Below are positions 41,997 through 49,342 of a stretch of 49,342 nucleotides of DNA, piece after piece. Each line of letters opens with the position of its first letter. Position 1 is the first letter of the stretch. The DNA is from JAIYCX01 sp964353175 (GTDB lineage Bacteria > Bdellovibrionota_C > UBA2361 > SZUA-149 > DAOLCO01), in the NCBI GenBank assembly GCA_964353175.1, contig CAYGUX010000021.1:1-49342 (forward strand), written 5' to 3'. The notes under the pieces were generated by a model. It had not been told where the DNA came from and searched no databases. It saw only the letters and a list, made by a program, of their open reading frames with translations. The position numbers were made by a program, and so were the translations under genes.

Positions 41997-43049
41997 GTGA
42001 ATAAAGAAATAAAATCTATGCGCCCAAATGGGGTAAAAGGCAAGCAATTGGGCGGACTGCTTGCAATAAGTATAAGTATTTTATTGCTTTTATACCTTTT
42101 AAAGGGTCTAGATTGGGCCAGCGTATATACCGTTTTAAGCTCAGCCAATATCAGTCCTTTAATCCTATGGTGTCTAGTCTTTCTTGTTGGCACCCTTATT
42201 CGAGCATTAAGATGGAGATTATTGCTCAATTCGGATTGTAAATTTATGGATCTCTTTGATTCCTTAAATATTGGCAATTTTTGCAATATGGTACTGCCCC
42301 TCAGAGCAGGGGAGTTTATACGGCCCTATTTGTGGGGGAAGTTTAGTGGGGAAACCTTCTCAAGAGGATTCGCCAGTGTTGTGTTAGAGCGGGTCTTTGA
42401 TGTTTCTGGATTATTCTTTGTATTCTTAGTTTTTGTCCCATCTACTGCTAGTATCCCTGAGTTATTAAAAATCGGTGCGAGGGGCTTGGGAGGAGTCGCG
42501 ATTGTTATCGCGATAGCTAGTTTGATTTGCTACCTATCGCCAGGGAAGTCTAGACAGCTTCTATCTAAACTATGTAATCTTTCTTTTGTTCCAGATTTTA
42601 TAGGGAAAAAGGCTCAATCCATGGGCGAAGAATTAATCGTAGGCCTTTCTAATATTAAGTCCTTGGCTACCTTGGTATTAATATTAGTTCTAACCTGTTT
42701 AATATGGATGACTTATTTAGTTGGGTTCTATTTAGTCCTAAGCTCTCTTGATCCCAGTTCTAGTAATTTAGTGAAGGCAGGAATAATATGTGTTTTTATT
42801 TCTTTATGCGTAGCAGCTCCCAGTGCGCCTGGTTTTATAGGAACTTTTCAATTGGGCTGTAAGTTGAGCCTAGTGGGAGTATTTGCCTACTCGGAGGAAT
42901 TTTCTATAGCCTATTCCATAATCGGTCATTTCCTTCAATTTGCTGGGGTTTTATCGCTTGGTTTTTTATCCCTTCTATTACGGGGACTTAATTTAGGAAG
43001 TTTGAAAGCGGAATCGTCTAAATCGCTCAATCCATCCTTGGCACAATAG
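41997..43049 (+). CDS. Flippase-like integral membrane protein (UPF0104/AglD type)
   Basis: About 350 residues with roughly eight to nine membrane spans. LIRALRWRLLL, then NFCNMVLPLRAGEFIRPYLW and FASVVLERVFDV, are the signature pattern of the lysylphosphatidylglycerol synthase transmembrane/flippase-like family. Start uncertain: GTG 41997 has GAGAAG four bases upstream; TTG 41985 and ATG 42018 are alternatives. It probably handles lipid-linked substrates in the envelope. Confidence 0.85.
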   Translation: MNKEIKSMRPNGVKGKQLGGLLAISISILLLLYLLKGLDWASVYTVLSSANISPLILWCLVFLVGTLIRALRWRLLLNSDCKFMDLFDSLNIGNFCNMVLPLRAGEFIRPYLWGKFSGETFSRGFASVVLERVFDVSGLFFVFLVFVPSTASIPELLKIGARGLGGVAIVIAIASLICYLSPGKSRQLLSKLCNLSFVPDFIGKKAQSMGEELIVGLSNIKSLATLVLILVLTCLIWMTYLVGFYLVLSSLDPSSSNLVKAGIICVFISLCVAAPSAPGFIGTFQLGCKLSLVGVFAYSEEFSIAYSIIGHFLQFAGVLSLGFLSLLLRGLNLGSLKAESSKSLNPSLAQ

Positions 43050-43125
43050 TTGAATTACTTACAGAGTTGAAGCGGTGGAGAGGTTGTGGTGGCTCTTGGC
43101 TTAAGTGGATGTGGTTGTGGTGACA

Positions 43126-43160
43126 GGGGGGTATCTTAATAGGATATCCCCCCGTGGGGT
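43126..43160 (+). terminator. Probable terminator
   Basis: GGGGGGTATC/GATATCCCCCC, 10 bp, then GTGGGGTTTTGG. Confidence 0.55.
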
Positions 43161-43248
43161 TTTGGTAGGTTCTCCCAAGAGGTATTAGGGAAACCAATGG
43201 TGGTAAGCATCTCTTAAATCAAGAACAAACAATAACTTGCTTTCGTAA

Positions 43249-43319
43249 GGAATCGAACAGTGAACATAACTGCGACACATATTATGTGTTTTGTATATGC
43301 CACTCCACCGATTCCCTTT
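43249..43319. other. tRNA-sized dyad of unknown nature
   Basis: GGAATCG and CGATTCC form 7-bp ends around about 55 bases that contain ACACAT/ATGTGT. It is about 70 bases long and cloverleaf-like in outline, but the T-arm and anticodon arm do not fold correctly on either strand. It may be a tRNA relic or a regulatory dyad upstream of flgE. Confidence 0.3.
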
Positions 43320-43343
43320 TTAAGCACTAGGTAGAATAAGGGT

Positions 43344-44600
43344 ATGAGACTAGAAACCGGTCTTTATGCGGGTCGAGAATCTTTACTGACTCACGGTACT
43401 GCACTTAATACAATTGGTGATAATATCGCAAATTCTAATACTCCAGGATTTAAATCTGGGAGAGTGGAGTTTGCTGATCTTATGGCAGGTGGGGGTAATA
43501 GTCTCTACGGCTCTACTATGGATACTGGAAGTGGAGTGAAGGCTGCCGCTGTCTCTGTTAATCATTTACAACAAGGAACAATGGAAGTCACTTCCAGAAG
43601 TTTAGATGCAGGAATTACTGGGACAGGCTGGTTTGTTCTTCAAAAGAATGGAACTGAACAAGTTTATTCAAGGGCAGGGAACTTTACCACCGATGCTGAT
43701 GGCTTTATCGTGACGAATTCAGGTGAAAAAGTTTTGGGATATACTGCTGAAAGCCCAAATACTCCTGTTCCTTTAAATGCAAGAAATTTGGTTGGAGAAG
43801 CCGTAGCTTCGTCTGAGGTCAGCATATTAGGAAAACTTGATTCCAGTCGAGCGCCAATTCAAGGGCAACCTCAAGCTGCAACGTTCGATCAGTTAAATGA
43901 AGATGCTGCATTTGTGAATAGCGTGAGCGTAATTGATTCCTTAGGTCAAGATAGAGGAATCTCACTTTACTTTTATAAGACAGGAAATCTTACTTGGGAT
44001 GTTAGAGCATACGTAGATGCTGCTGATACCGGTGGGGAACCTGGAACTCCAGTTTTGGTTGGTCAAGGTCAGATTGCTGTTGATGAGAATGGAAAACAGA
44101 TTGAAGGGAACCAAACTAACTTAGATATCGTAGCTCCTTGGGCAGGAGGTGCCGCTCCTGGGAATGTCACATTCGATTTAAGTGGCATTACTGCTGCAGC
44201 TGGTCCATCATCATTTTCTGGTATCTCAGTGGATGGAGTTCGGGGCGGTACATTCACCTCCGTAGGGTTCTCTGCTTCAGGTGAGTTAACAGCAACCTTA
44301 GATACGGGTGAGGATGTCATAGTGGGTCAATTGGCCTTAGCGAACTTCAATTCTTCTGATGGCTTAGAAAGAATAGGAAACAATTTTTTTAGAGAAACAT
44401 CTTATTCTGGCGAAGCTTCCATAGATAGAGCTGGGACAGAAGGTCTGGGGTCAATTACGGGCGGTGCATTGGAGTCTTCTACAGTCGATCCAGCAGAGGC
44501 TTTTGTTAAAATGATTCAAATCCAGCAAGGCTATAGAGCAGGGTCACAAGTAATTCAGACAGTCAGCGAATTATTGACTGCTACTATTCAGATAGCATAA
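43344..44600 (+). CDS. flgE: Flagellar hook protein FlgE
   Basis: 418 residues, usual for FlgE. N-terminal rod/hook signature ALNTIGDNIANSNTPGFKSG (residues about 21-40) with FADLM. The C-terminal helix EAFVKMIQIQQGYRAGSQVI is typical of hook and rod proteins, with variable beta domains between. It polymerises into the extracellular hook after type III export. AAGGG lies just before the ATG. It stands alone here, not in a flagellar operon. FlgG or FlgF is less likely because of length. Confidence 0.9.
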   Translation: MRLETGLYAGRESLLTHGTALNTIGDNIANSNTPGFKSGRVEFADLMAGGGNSLYGSTMDTGSGVKAAAVSVNHLQQGTMEVTSRSLDAGITGTGWFVLQKNGTEQVYSRAGNFTTDADGFIVTNSGEKVLGYTAESPNTPVPLNARNLVGEAVASSEVSILGKLDSSRAPIQGQPQAATFDQLNEDAAFVNSVSVIDSLGQDRGISLYFYKTGNLTWDVRAYVDAADTGGEPGTPVLVGQGQIAVDENGKQIEGNQTNLDIVAPWAGGAAPGNVTFDLSGITAAAGPSSFSGISVDGVRGGTFTSVGFSASGELTATLDTGEDVIVGQLALANFNSSDGLERIGNNFFRETSYSGEASIDRAGTEGLGSITGGALESSTVDPAEAFVKMIQIQQGYRAGSQVIQTVSELLTATIQIA

Positions 44601-44617
44601 AAACTATCTGAGATTTT

Positions 44618-44938
44618 TTACGCTGCTTTTTGGTTGGCGTTTTGCTGTACGGCAATTTCTACTACTTCAAGTGCCTTTAATCCAACATCAGTAACTCTCC
44701 ATTTAGTCGAAGTAAAGTCACCGACAGGGTCAGGAGAAACTAAACCCTTTCCTTCAAGAGTGTATAAAGCTCTAAGAACTTCATCCTGATCTCTCAGACC
44801 AGAGTGAGCGGTGATTTCGCTAAGATCAACTAAAGAAGTAGATTGTGGCCTGTTTTTCTTTTCAACAAGAGCACGCATAACTGAAACTTCTACTTTGGAA
44901 AAATGAAGCTTACCTGATTTGAACATTTCAAAAGACAT
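44618..44938 (-). CDS. Small winged-helix protein
   Basis: 106 residues with a predicted winged helix: SKVEVSVMRALVEKKN, DLSEITAHSGLRDQDEVLRAL, YTLEGKGLVSP, then a beta wing (TSTKWRVTDVGLKAL). A transcription regulator is likely; the target is unknown. Convergent with flgE, 17 bases apart. Confidence 0.7.
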   Translation of the reverse strand: MSFEMFKSGKLHFSKVEVSVMRALVEKKNRPQSTSLVDLSEITAHSGLRDQDEVLRALYTLEGKGLVSPDPVGDFTSTKWRVTDVGLKALEVVEIAVQQNANQKAA

Positions 44939-45142
44939 AGTATTCTAAGAACTCCTAATTAATTAGAAAATAGCCTGAAGTGTGTATTAAAAAATAGAAA
45001 AATAGTCAAGCTTTGGTACCTAAGTGTATTAAATTATGATAGTTATTTGGGAGAGCTACTCGAAGAAATGCTAAGAAAGGCCAGAGAAAAAAGGTCGGAG
45101 AAGAGACCGTAGCTATACCAATGCAGAAAAGGACATCACAAT

Positions 45143-45856
45143 ATGAGAATTCAGACATTAACCCCACTCATTGTATTGTTACAGTTTGTAGTCTTTTGTT
45201 TTATACCAAGTAGCGTTCAGGCTGATGAGGTTGATTTAAGGATCAGAGCATTTACATGTAATTCTGTTGTTGAGCCTACCAAGGGAATTGAGTATCTATT
45301 AAAAACTCAATCCTCATATAAGGCAGTAGGTAGCCTCAAAGCATCCTTTGTTCAGTATTCGAAAATATTGGGAATGACCGAGGACATAAGAAGTGGTGGA
45401 GAAATAATATTTAAAAAGCCTGGTAAGATGGACTGGAATTATAAAGAACCAGATGCCCAAAGGTTTATCAGTGATGGCGAGACTGTATGGTTTCATGAGC
45501 CAAGAGTAAATCAAGTCACTGTAGGTCAGCTTACCAAAAGCTTTAGCTCGGACGTGCCCGTATCCTTTTTATTAGGATTAGGTGACCTATCTTCAAGTTT
45601 TGATTTAATCTCTACTTGTAAGACTGCGGCGGGGTATCTTTTTGAATTGAAGCCTAAGAGTGAGACTTCTAGCTTTAAGTTATTCTCACTACTCGTATCT
45701 GATAAGGACTTTATGCCCCATGGAGCTAAGATATTAGATCAAGGTGATACGCTTACGCAGTTTGTTTTTCAGGAAGTCAATGTTAGCGATCAAGTAGATG
45801 ATTCGCACTTCTATTATAAGGTGCCCAAGGGGGTAGATATAGTTTATAATAACTAA
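45143..45856 (+). CDS. lolA: Outer-membrane lipoprotein carrier LolA
   Basis: 237 residues with a cleavable signal peptide (residues 1-27, ending VQA). LKASFVQYSKI, SGGEIIFKKPGKMDWNY and FISDGETVWFHEP match the beta-sheet core of periplasmic LolA. It carries lipoproteins from the Lol ABC exporter to the outer membrane, so the cell has a diderm envelope. Single gene; the next gene starts about 190 bases on. Confidence 0.85.
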   Translation: MRIQTLTPLIVLLQFVVFCFIPSSVQADEVDLRIRAFTCNSVVEPTKGIEYLLKTQSSYKAVGSLKASFVQYSKILGMTEDIRSGGEIIFKKPGKMDWNYKEPDAQRFISDGETVWFHEPRVNQVTVGQLTKSFSSDVPVSFLLGLGDLSSSFDLISTCKTAAGYLFELKPKSETSSFKLFSLLVSDKDFMPHGAKILDQGDTLTQFVFQEVNVSDQVDDSHFYYKVPKGVDIVYNN

Positions 45857-46047
45857 GGAAGGCGCTCACTCTTACTTTAAGTTAGTTGAAGCAAGGCATA
45901 TTGAAATCTAAATTTCCGCATACAGAGAAACTTTAAGTTTGATGAAGTTTTATCTTGGTCATAATAGCCATTTTTATTAATGCGTCTAATTCAAGTCTGT
46001 GCGATTAGACAAGGATGTCTATAAGTTCATTTTATTCAGGTAGGGAA

Positions 46048-47199
46048 ATGGTCAAGTCTCGTTATCGAGAGGTGGCTCTTGCTCCTGCCTTCGATGCTAA
46101 GCCAGATTTTGTTATCCTATTCTCCGCCTTGCTATTAGTAGCCTTCGGCGCATTAATGGTTTATTCAAGTACCGCGATGTTGTCCTTAGATGCGGGAAGC
46201 GGTTCTACTTCTTACCTTGGTAAGCATTTACTCTCCATTTTTTTAGGCGTGATAGGAGCATATGCCTGTTATAAGATCAGTCCTAAGACATGGAAGGAGT
46301 ATTCTTTGCCATTAGTTATAAGTTCATTTTTAATACTTGCTCTGGTAGTGCTTTTTGGTTCTCATGCAGGTGGAGCGACTAGGTGGATCCAGTTTGGCCC
46401 AATGAGATTACAGCCAGGTGAGTTTGTAAAACTAGTAACAGTAATTGCAATTGCTTCCTATGCAAATAGATATAGAGATAGAATGGGAAGCTTCACCTAT
46501 GGAGTACTCTATCCTGGAATATTTCTATCATGTTTTGCAGTATTGTTTTTAATGCAGCCAGATTTTGGATCAACTGCGGTGATATGTTTAGTCGCAGGTT
46601 GCCAGCTATTTTTAGTAGTAGGATTAAGTCATTTTTTATCTGTTGGATTAGTCGCGGGATTGATGGCGGGGGTCTTAGTTGCAGTAAGCCCATATAGAAT
46701 GAGAAGATTTGTTGCATTCTTAGATCCTTTTAGTGACCCTACCAGCTCAGGTTATCAACTAATACAGTCTTTAATCGCGGTAGGTTCTGGAGGATTTTTA
46801 GGTCAGGGGCTTGGAGTCAGTAAACAAAAGCTATTTTATCTTCCCGCAGCGCACACAGACTTTATCTTTGCGGTCGTATCTGAAGAATTTGGAATGATTG
46901 GAGCCATGTTTGTAGTTGCCTTATTTTTAGCGATTTTATTTAGAGGGCTTAGGGTGACATTTATATTGGCAGAAGATATTTTCTTATCCTTAATGGCCCT
47001 TGGATTGACCGCTTTAATCGTGTTGCCTGCTCTATTGAATATGGGGGTAGTATTGGGACTATTGCCTACAAAAGGCTTGGTGCTGCCATTTATCTCTTTT
47101 GGAGGAACGGCAATGATCGCATCTTGTTGTGCACTAGGTTTACTCCTTAGATTGTCTAAAGATGCAGAGCAATTAGCCAATCAAAATCAGGACATGTAA
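46048..47199 (+). CDS. ftsW: Septal peptidoglycan polymerase FtsW (SEDS family)
   Basis: About 383 residues with ten membrane spans. GATRWIQFGPMRLQPGEFVK, PDFGSTAV, and AAHTDFIFAVVSEEFG are SEDS signatures; the last is the FtsW/RodA motif. Start ATG 46048 was chosen because AGG lies seven bases upstream; ATG 46015 is 11 codons longer but has AAGG with no spacing. Followed after one base by murG, a common dcw-cluster order, so FtsW is preferred over RodA or SpoVE. Confidence 0.92.
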   Translation: MVKSRYREVALAPAFDAKPDFVILFSALLLVAFGALMVYSSTAMLSLDAGSGSTSYLGKHLLSIFLGVIGAYACYKISPKTWKEYSLPLVISSFLILALVVLFGSHAGGATRWIQFGPMRLQPGEFVKLVTVIAIASYANRYRDRMGSFTYGVLYPGIFLSCFAVLFLMQPDFGSTAVICLVAGCQLFLVVGLSHFLSVGLVAGLMAGVLVAVSPYRMRRFVAFLDPFSDPTSSGYQLIQSLIAVGSGGFLGQGLGVSKQKLFYLPAAHTDFIFAVVSEEFGMIGAMFVVALFLAILFRGLRVTFILAEDIFLSLMALGLTALIVLPALLNMGVVLGLLPTKGLVLPFISFGGTAMIASCCALGLLLRLSKDAEQLANQNQDM

Positions 47200-47200
47200 A

Positions 47201-48301
47201 TTGAAAGCAATAATGCTATCTGCTGGTGGTACGGGTGGCCATGTCTTACCAGCTATCTTAGTCGCTAAGGAGATACAAAAAACCAGCCCCAATCAAAGAG
47301 TCATAATTCTAGGAGTAGGGACACCCATAGAGAAGAAGCTATTAGCGGACACTAGTTTTGAACACATTATTTTGGATTCAAGGGGAATCGTGGGGAAGGG
47401 CTTGATATCGAAGGTATCCGCACTTTATTCTCATATAAAAAATTTTAAGACTCTAAAAAACATATTAAGAAATAATAGTGTAAGTGCAGTGTTAGGTTTT
47501 GGAGGGTACCCATCATTTATGCCCTTACTTGCTGCAAGGACTATGGGTCTAAAAACATTCCTATTTGAACAAAATGGAAAAGCAGGCCTCGCCAATAAGC
47601 TCGCCTCCCTATTCGTCAGGAAGTGCTATTCAGTACCTTATGCTGAAGGGCTACTTAGTTCTAAGATTACCTATATCTTTAATCCAGTAAGAGAAGAAAT
47701 TAGGAACTTAGATAAAACTCAAAACTTCTTAAGTACAGTAGAAGGCAAGGAGAAGAATTTGAATATTCTAATCCTAGGAGGAAGCCAAGGCGCGGTCAGT
47801 ATGAATACTTTAGTATCTGAAACGCTGATTTCTTTAAATCGCTCAGATATTTCCGTAGTGCATCAAACCGGTGAAAGGGACATAGGTAGGATGAAAACTA
47901 CCTATAAAGGAATAGCAAGTAAGGTAGATTGTGTGTCCTTTATCGAAGATATGGCGGGGGAATACCAAAAAGCAGATCTAATTATCTCTAGGGCAGGAGC
48001 TGGAACTTACGGCGAAATACTGGCAGTGGAAAAACCCTGCATATTTATTCCGCTCATAATATCTAGAGGTCATCAATACTATAATGTCTCCCATTTAAGC
48101 ATGGCAGGCGGAGCGCTTGTGCTTGATCAAAGTCGGGGAGAGGAATCAAGCCAGCAGTTAATAGACTTGATAGTAAAATCACTAGAGGATTCAGAGTATC
48201 TAAAAAGCATAAGAACGAATTTAATTGCTTTTAAAGAAAAGACCAAAGGCGAGGCAGGGGAGAAAGTCCTTAGCCAAATGTTGTTGCAGGAGATAGGATA
48301 G
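47201..48301 (+). CDS. murG: UDP-GlcNAc:lipid I transferase MurG
   Basis: 366 residues with a TTG start one base after the ftsW stop. N-terminal SAGGTGGHVLPA, GFGGYPSF, FEQNGKAGLANK, LGGSQGAVSM and the UDP-binding SRAGAGTYGE are classic MurG. It adds GlcNAc to lipid I on the cytoplasmic face, making lipid II for FtsW. MurC, FtsQ and other dcw genes do not follow; an outer-membrane protein gene does. Confidence 0.95.
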   Translation: MKAIMLSAGGTGGHVLPAILVAKEIQKTSPNQRVIILGVGTPIEKKLLADTSFEHIILDSRGIVGKGLISKVSALYSHIKNFKTLKNILRNNSVSAVLGFGGYPSFMPLLAARTMGLKTFLFEQNGKAGLANKLASLFVRKCYSVPYAEGLLSSKITYIFNPVREEIRNLDKTQNFLSTVEGKEKNLNILILGGSQGAVSMNTLVSETLISLNRSDISVVHQTGERDIGRMKTTYKGIASKVDCVSFIEDMAGEYQKADLIISRAGAGTYGEILAVEKPCIFIPLIISRGHQYYNVSHLSMAGGALVLDQSRGEESSQQLIDLIVKSLEDSEYLKSIRTNLIAFKEKTKGEAGEKVLSQMLLQEIG

Positions 48302-48304
48302 ATT

Positions 48305-49225
48305 ATGAGAGCTTTAATGTGTTGTTTAGCAATGCTATTTTTTTCAAGTGCAGTATGCGCAGAAGCAGAAGATGCATTTAAAAATGCACACGGCGCATTC
48401 TTTAAATTATATAATCCAGAGAGAACGGATATTCGTGTAGGTTATCTCCACGAGCTAGATGCAAAAGAAAGTGATGGGCCAGGTGAATTTAGTCTAAATA
48501 ATCCCTATGCTGAGTTTTTAGTTCAAATGCCTTTGGGAGAAGATGCTTTTTTTTCGTTAGGAGGAGAGTTTGAGTTAAGGCGATATATTTTTAAACCAGT
48601 TGATGGCGCCGCGACAAGAGCGGGATCGGAAAATCTATATGCAATCGATTTCTCTCCCGGCTTAGGCTATTTTCTTAACAATGACGTTTTAGTGTGGGCA
48701 CAAGGAACTCTAGGGAATTATAGTGATCTTGAGGGAGGTATAACAGACTTAGATGATTATCAGTTGCTAGGAAAGGTAAGTTTCGTATTTAACATTAATC
48801 CTGGAGCGCAAATAGTACTAGGTGCAAGCTATTCGAATGATTATTTAGATCAAAGATTTTTACCATTTATTGGCTTGAGGTTAATGTCAGACACAGGTAA
48901 GTTTAGTCTTTCAGTAGATCTACCCTTCCATATAAGGGCAGGATATTACATCTCACCTGAGATAGAGTTGTTTACGCAGTTAGTAGTTAGCGGTGACCGA
49001 TATCAAGCGAATATAAACGGCCTAGACCTAAAAGTAGCCGCCCACGACGAACGAGCAGGTTTAGGACTGAGATTCTGGATATTTAATAAACTTAGTTTAA
49101 CCTTCGAGGGTGGAAGAACACTTGGAAGTGAACTAAGATTCGAAGACAAACAAGCTGGACAATTTAGAACCAATGATATTCAGTCTCATTGGTATGCAAG
49201 AAGCTACTTAGGTTGGCCATTGTAA
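48305..49225 (+). CDS. Outer-membrane beta-barrel protein
   Basis: 306 residues with a signal peptide (1-19, ending VCA) and alternating amphipathic strands throughout (FFSLGGEFELRRYIF, AQIVLGASYSNDYLDQRF, YARSYLGWPL), ending in a typical aromatic/hydrophobic terminal strand. Three bases after murG, so in the same transcript. Function unknown; perhaps a channel or structural barrel. Confidence 0.75.
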   Translation: MRALMCCLAMLFFSSAVCAEAEDAFKNAHGAFFKLYNPERTDIRVGYLHELDAKESDGPGEFSLNNPYAEFLVQMPLGEDAFFSLGGEFELRRYIFKPVDGAATRAGSENLYAIDFSPGLGYFLNNDVLVWAQGTLGNYSDLEGGITDLDDYQLLGKVSFVFNINPGAQIVLGASYSNDYLDQRFLPFIGLRLMSDTGKFSLSVDLPFHIRAGYYISPEIELFTQLVVSGDRYQANINGLDLKVAAHDERAGLGLRFWIFNKLSLTFEGGRTLGSELRFEDKQAGQFRTNDIQSHWYARSYLGWPL

Positions 49226-49230
49226 AGGTG

Positions 49231-49261
49231 AGAGACCTGCCATTATGAAAATGGCAGGTCT
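49231..49261 (+). terminator. Possible terminator hairpin of the ftsW-murG operon
   Basis: GAGACCTGCCATT/AATGGCAGGTCTC, 13 bp perfect, but followed by CTCCGTCG rather than a U-tract. The last 80 bases hold no gene. Confidence 0.5.
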
Positions 49262-49342
49262 CCTCCGTCGATTGTAGAACCTTGTTAGAGACTCACTAGC
49301 TCAGGAGCCTCGTGATGAGAAACGGTGAAGGAAGATGTCCCT

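Overview
This window looks like bacterial chromosome with a large foreign-looking block in the middle. The outer parts are AT-rich and carry ordinary genes of a flagellated, Gram-negative-type bacterium: phosphoglucomutase, an HD hydrolase, a flippase-like membrane protein, flagellar hook protein FlgE, LolA, FtsW, MurG and an outer-membrane barrel. The first 8.7 kb is one giant open frame (FHA domain, HExxH motif, HTH-like repeats, two GNAT domains). Giant composite genes of this kind plus LolA and a flagellum would fit Omnitrophota or a related lineage, but that placement is inference.

From about 9.98 kb to 37.56 kb the style changes. Genes stand alone, each with its own long leader, a strong AGGAGG-type ribosome site and its own hairpin terminator. 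Many are clearly more GC-rich than the flanks. The block has two modules, each headed by a copy of the same long structured, apparently noncoding sequence (9985-10590 and 25640-26115) lying 225-240 bases before the first gene. Module I: MoxR-type AAA+ ATPase, unknown protein, VWA protein with an acidic linker, two related structured RNA-like stretches, then unknown genes, a duplicated-domain protein, an HTH/sigma-like protein and a zinc-cysteine protein. Module II: unknown protein, paralogue of the duplicated-domain protein, a RavA-like MoxR ATPase (interrupted by a run of Ns), a VWA protein, further structured leaders, small unknown proteins and a SAM-hydroxide-adenosyltransferase-like protein. 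A 118-bp hairpin repeat occurs three times among these genes. An AT-rich island of ordinary genes (22.0-25.3 kb: nucleotidyltransferase-like protein, small partner, AAA/DUF4143 ATPase, MarR-like regulator) sits between the modules. The MarR-like gene there is a paralogue of the one at 8.7-9.8 kb.

The most unusual observation is that the module reading frames are written as chains of back-to-back perfect inverted repeats (7-14 bp arms, short loops, some GNRA or UUCG tetraloops). These run straight through conserved motifs such as the P-loop and the MIDAS site. So the sequences satisfy a protein code and a local folding code at once. The ribosome sites and start codons often lie inside such hairpins. 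Several very short leader frames encode peptides with an Arg-Gly-Pro(-Pro) motif written in different codons, which suggests arrest-type leader peptides. Together this looks like a mobile or plasmid-like element whose RNA (or single-stranded DNA) structure is under strong selection. I know of no named system that matches it.
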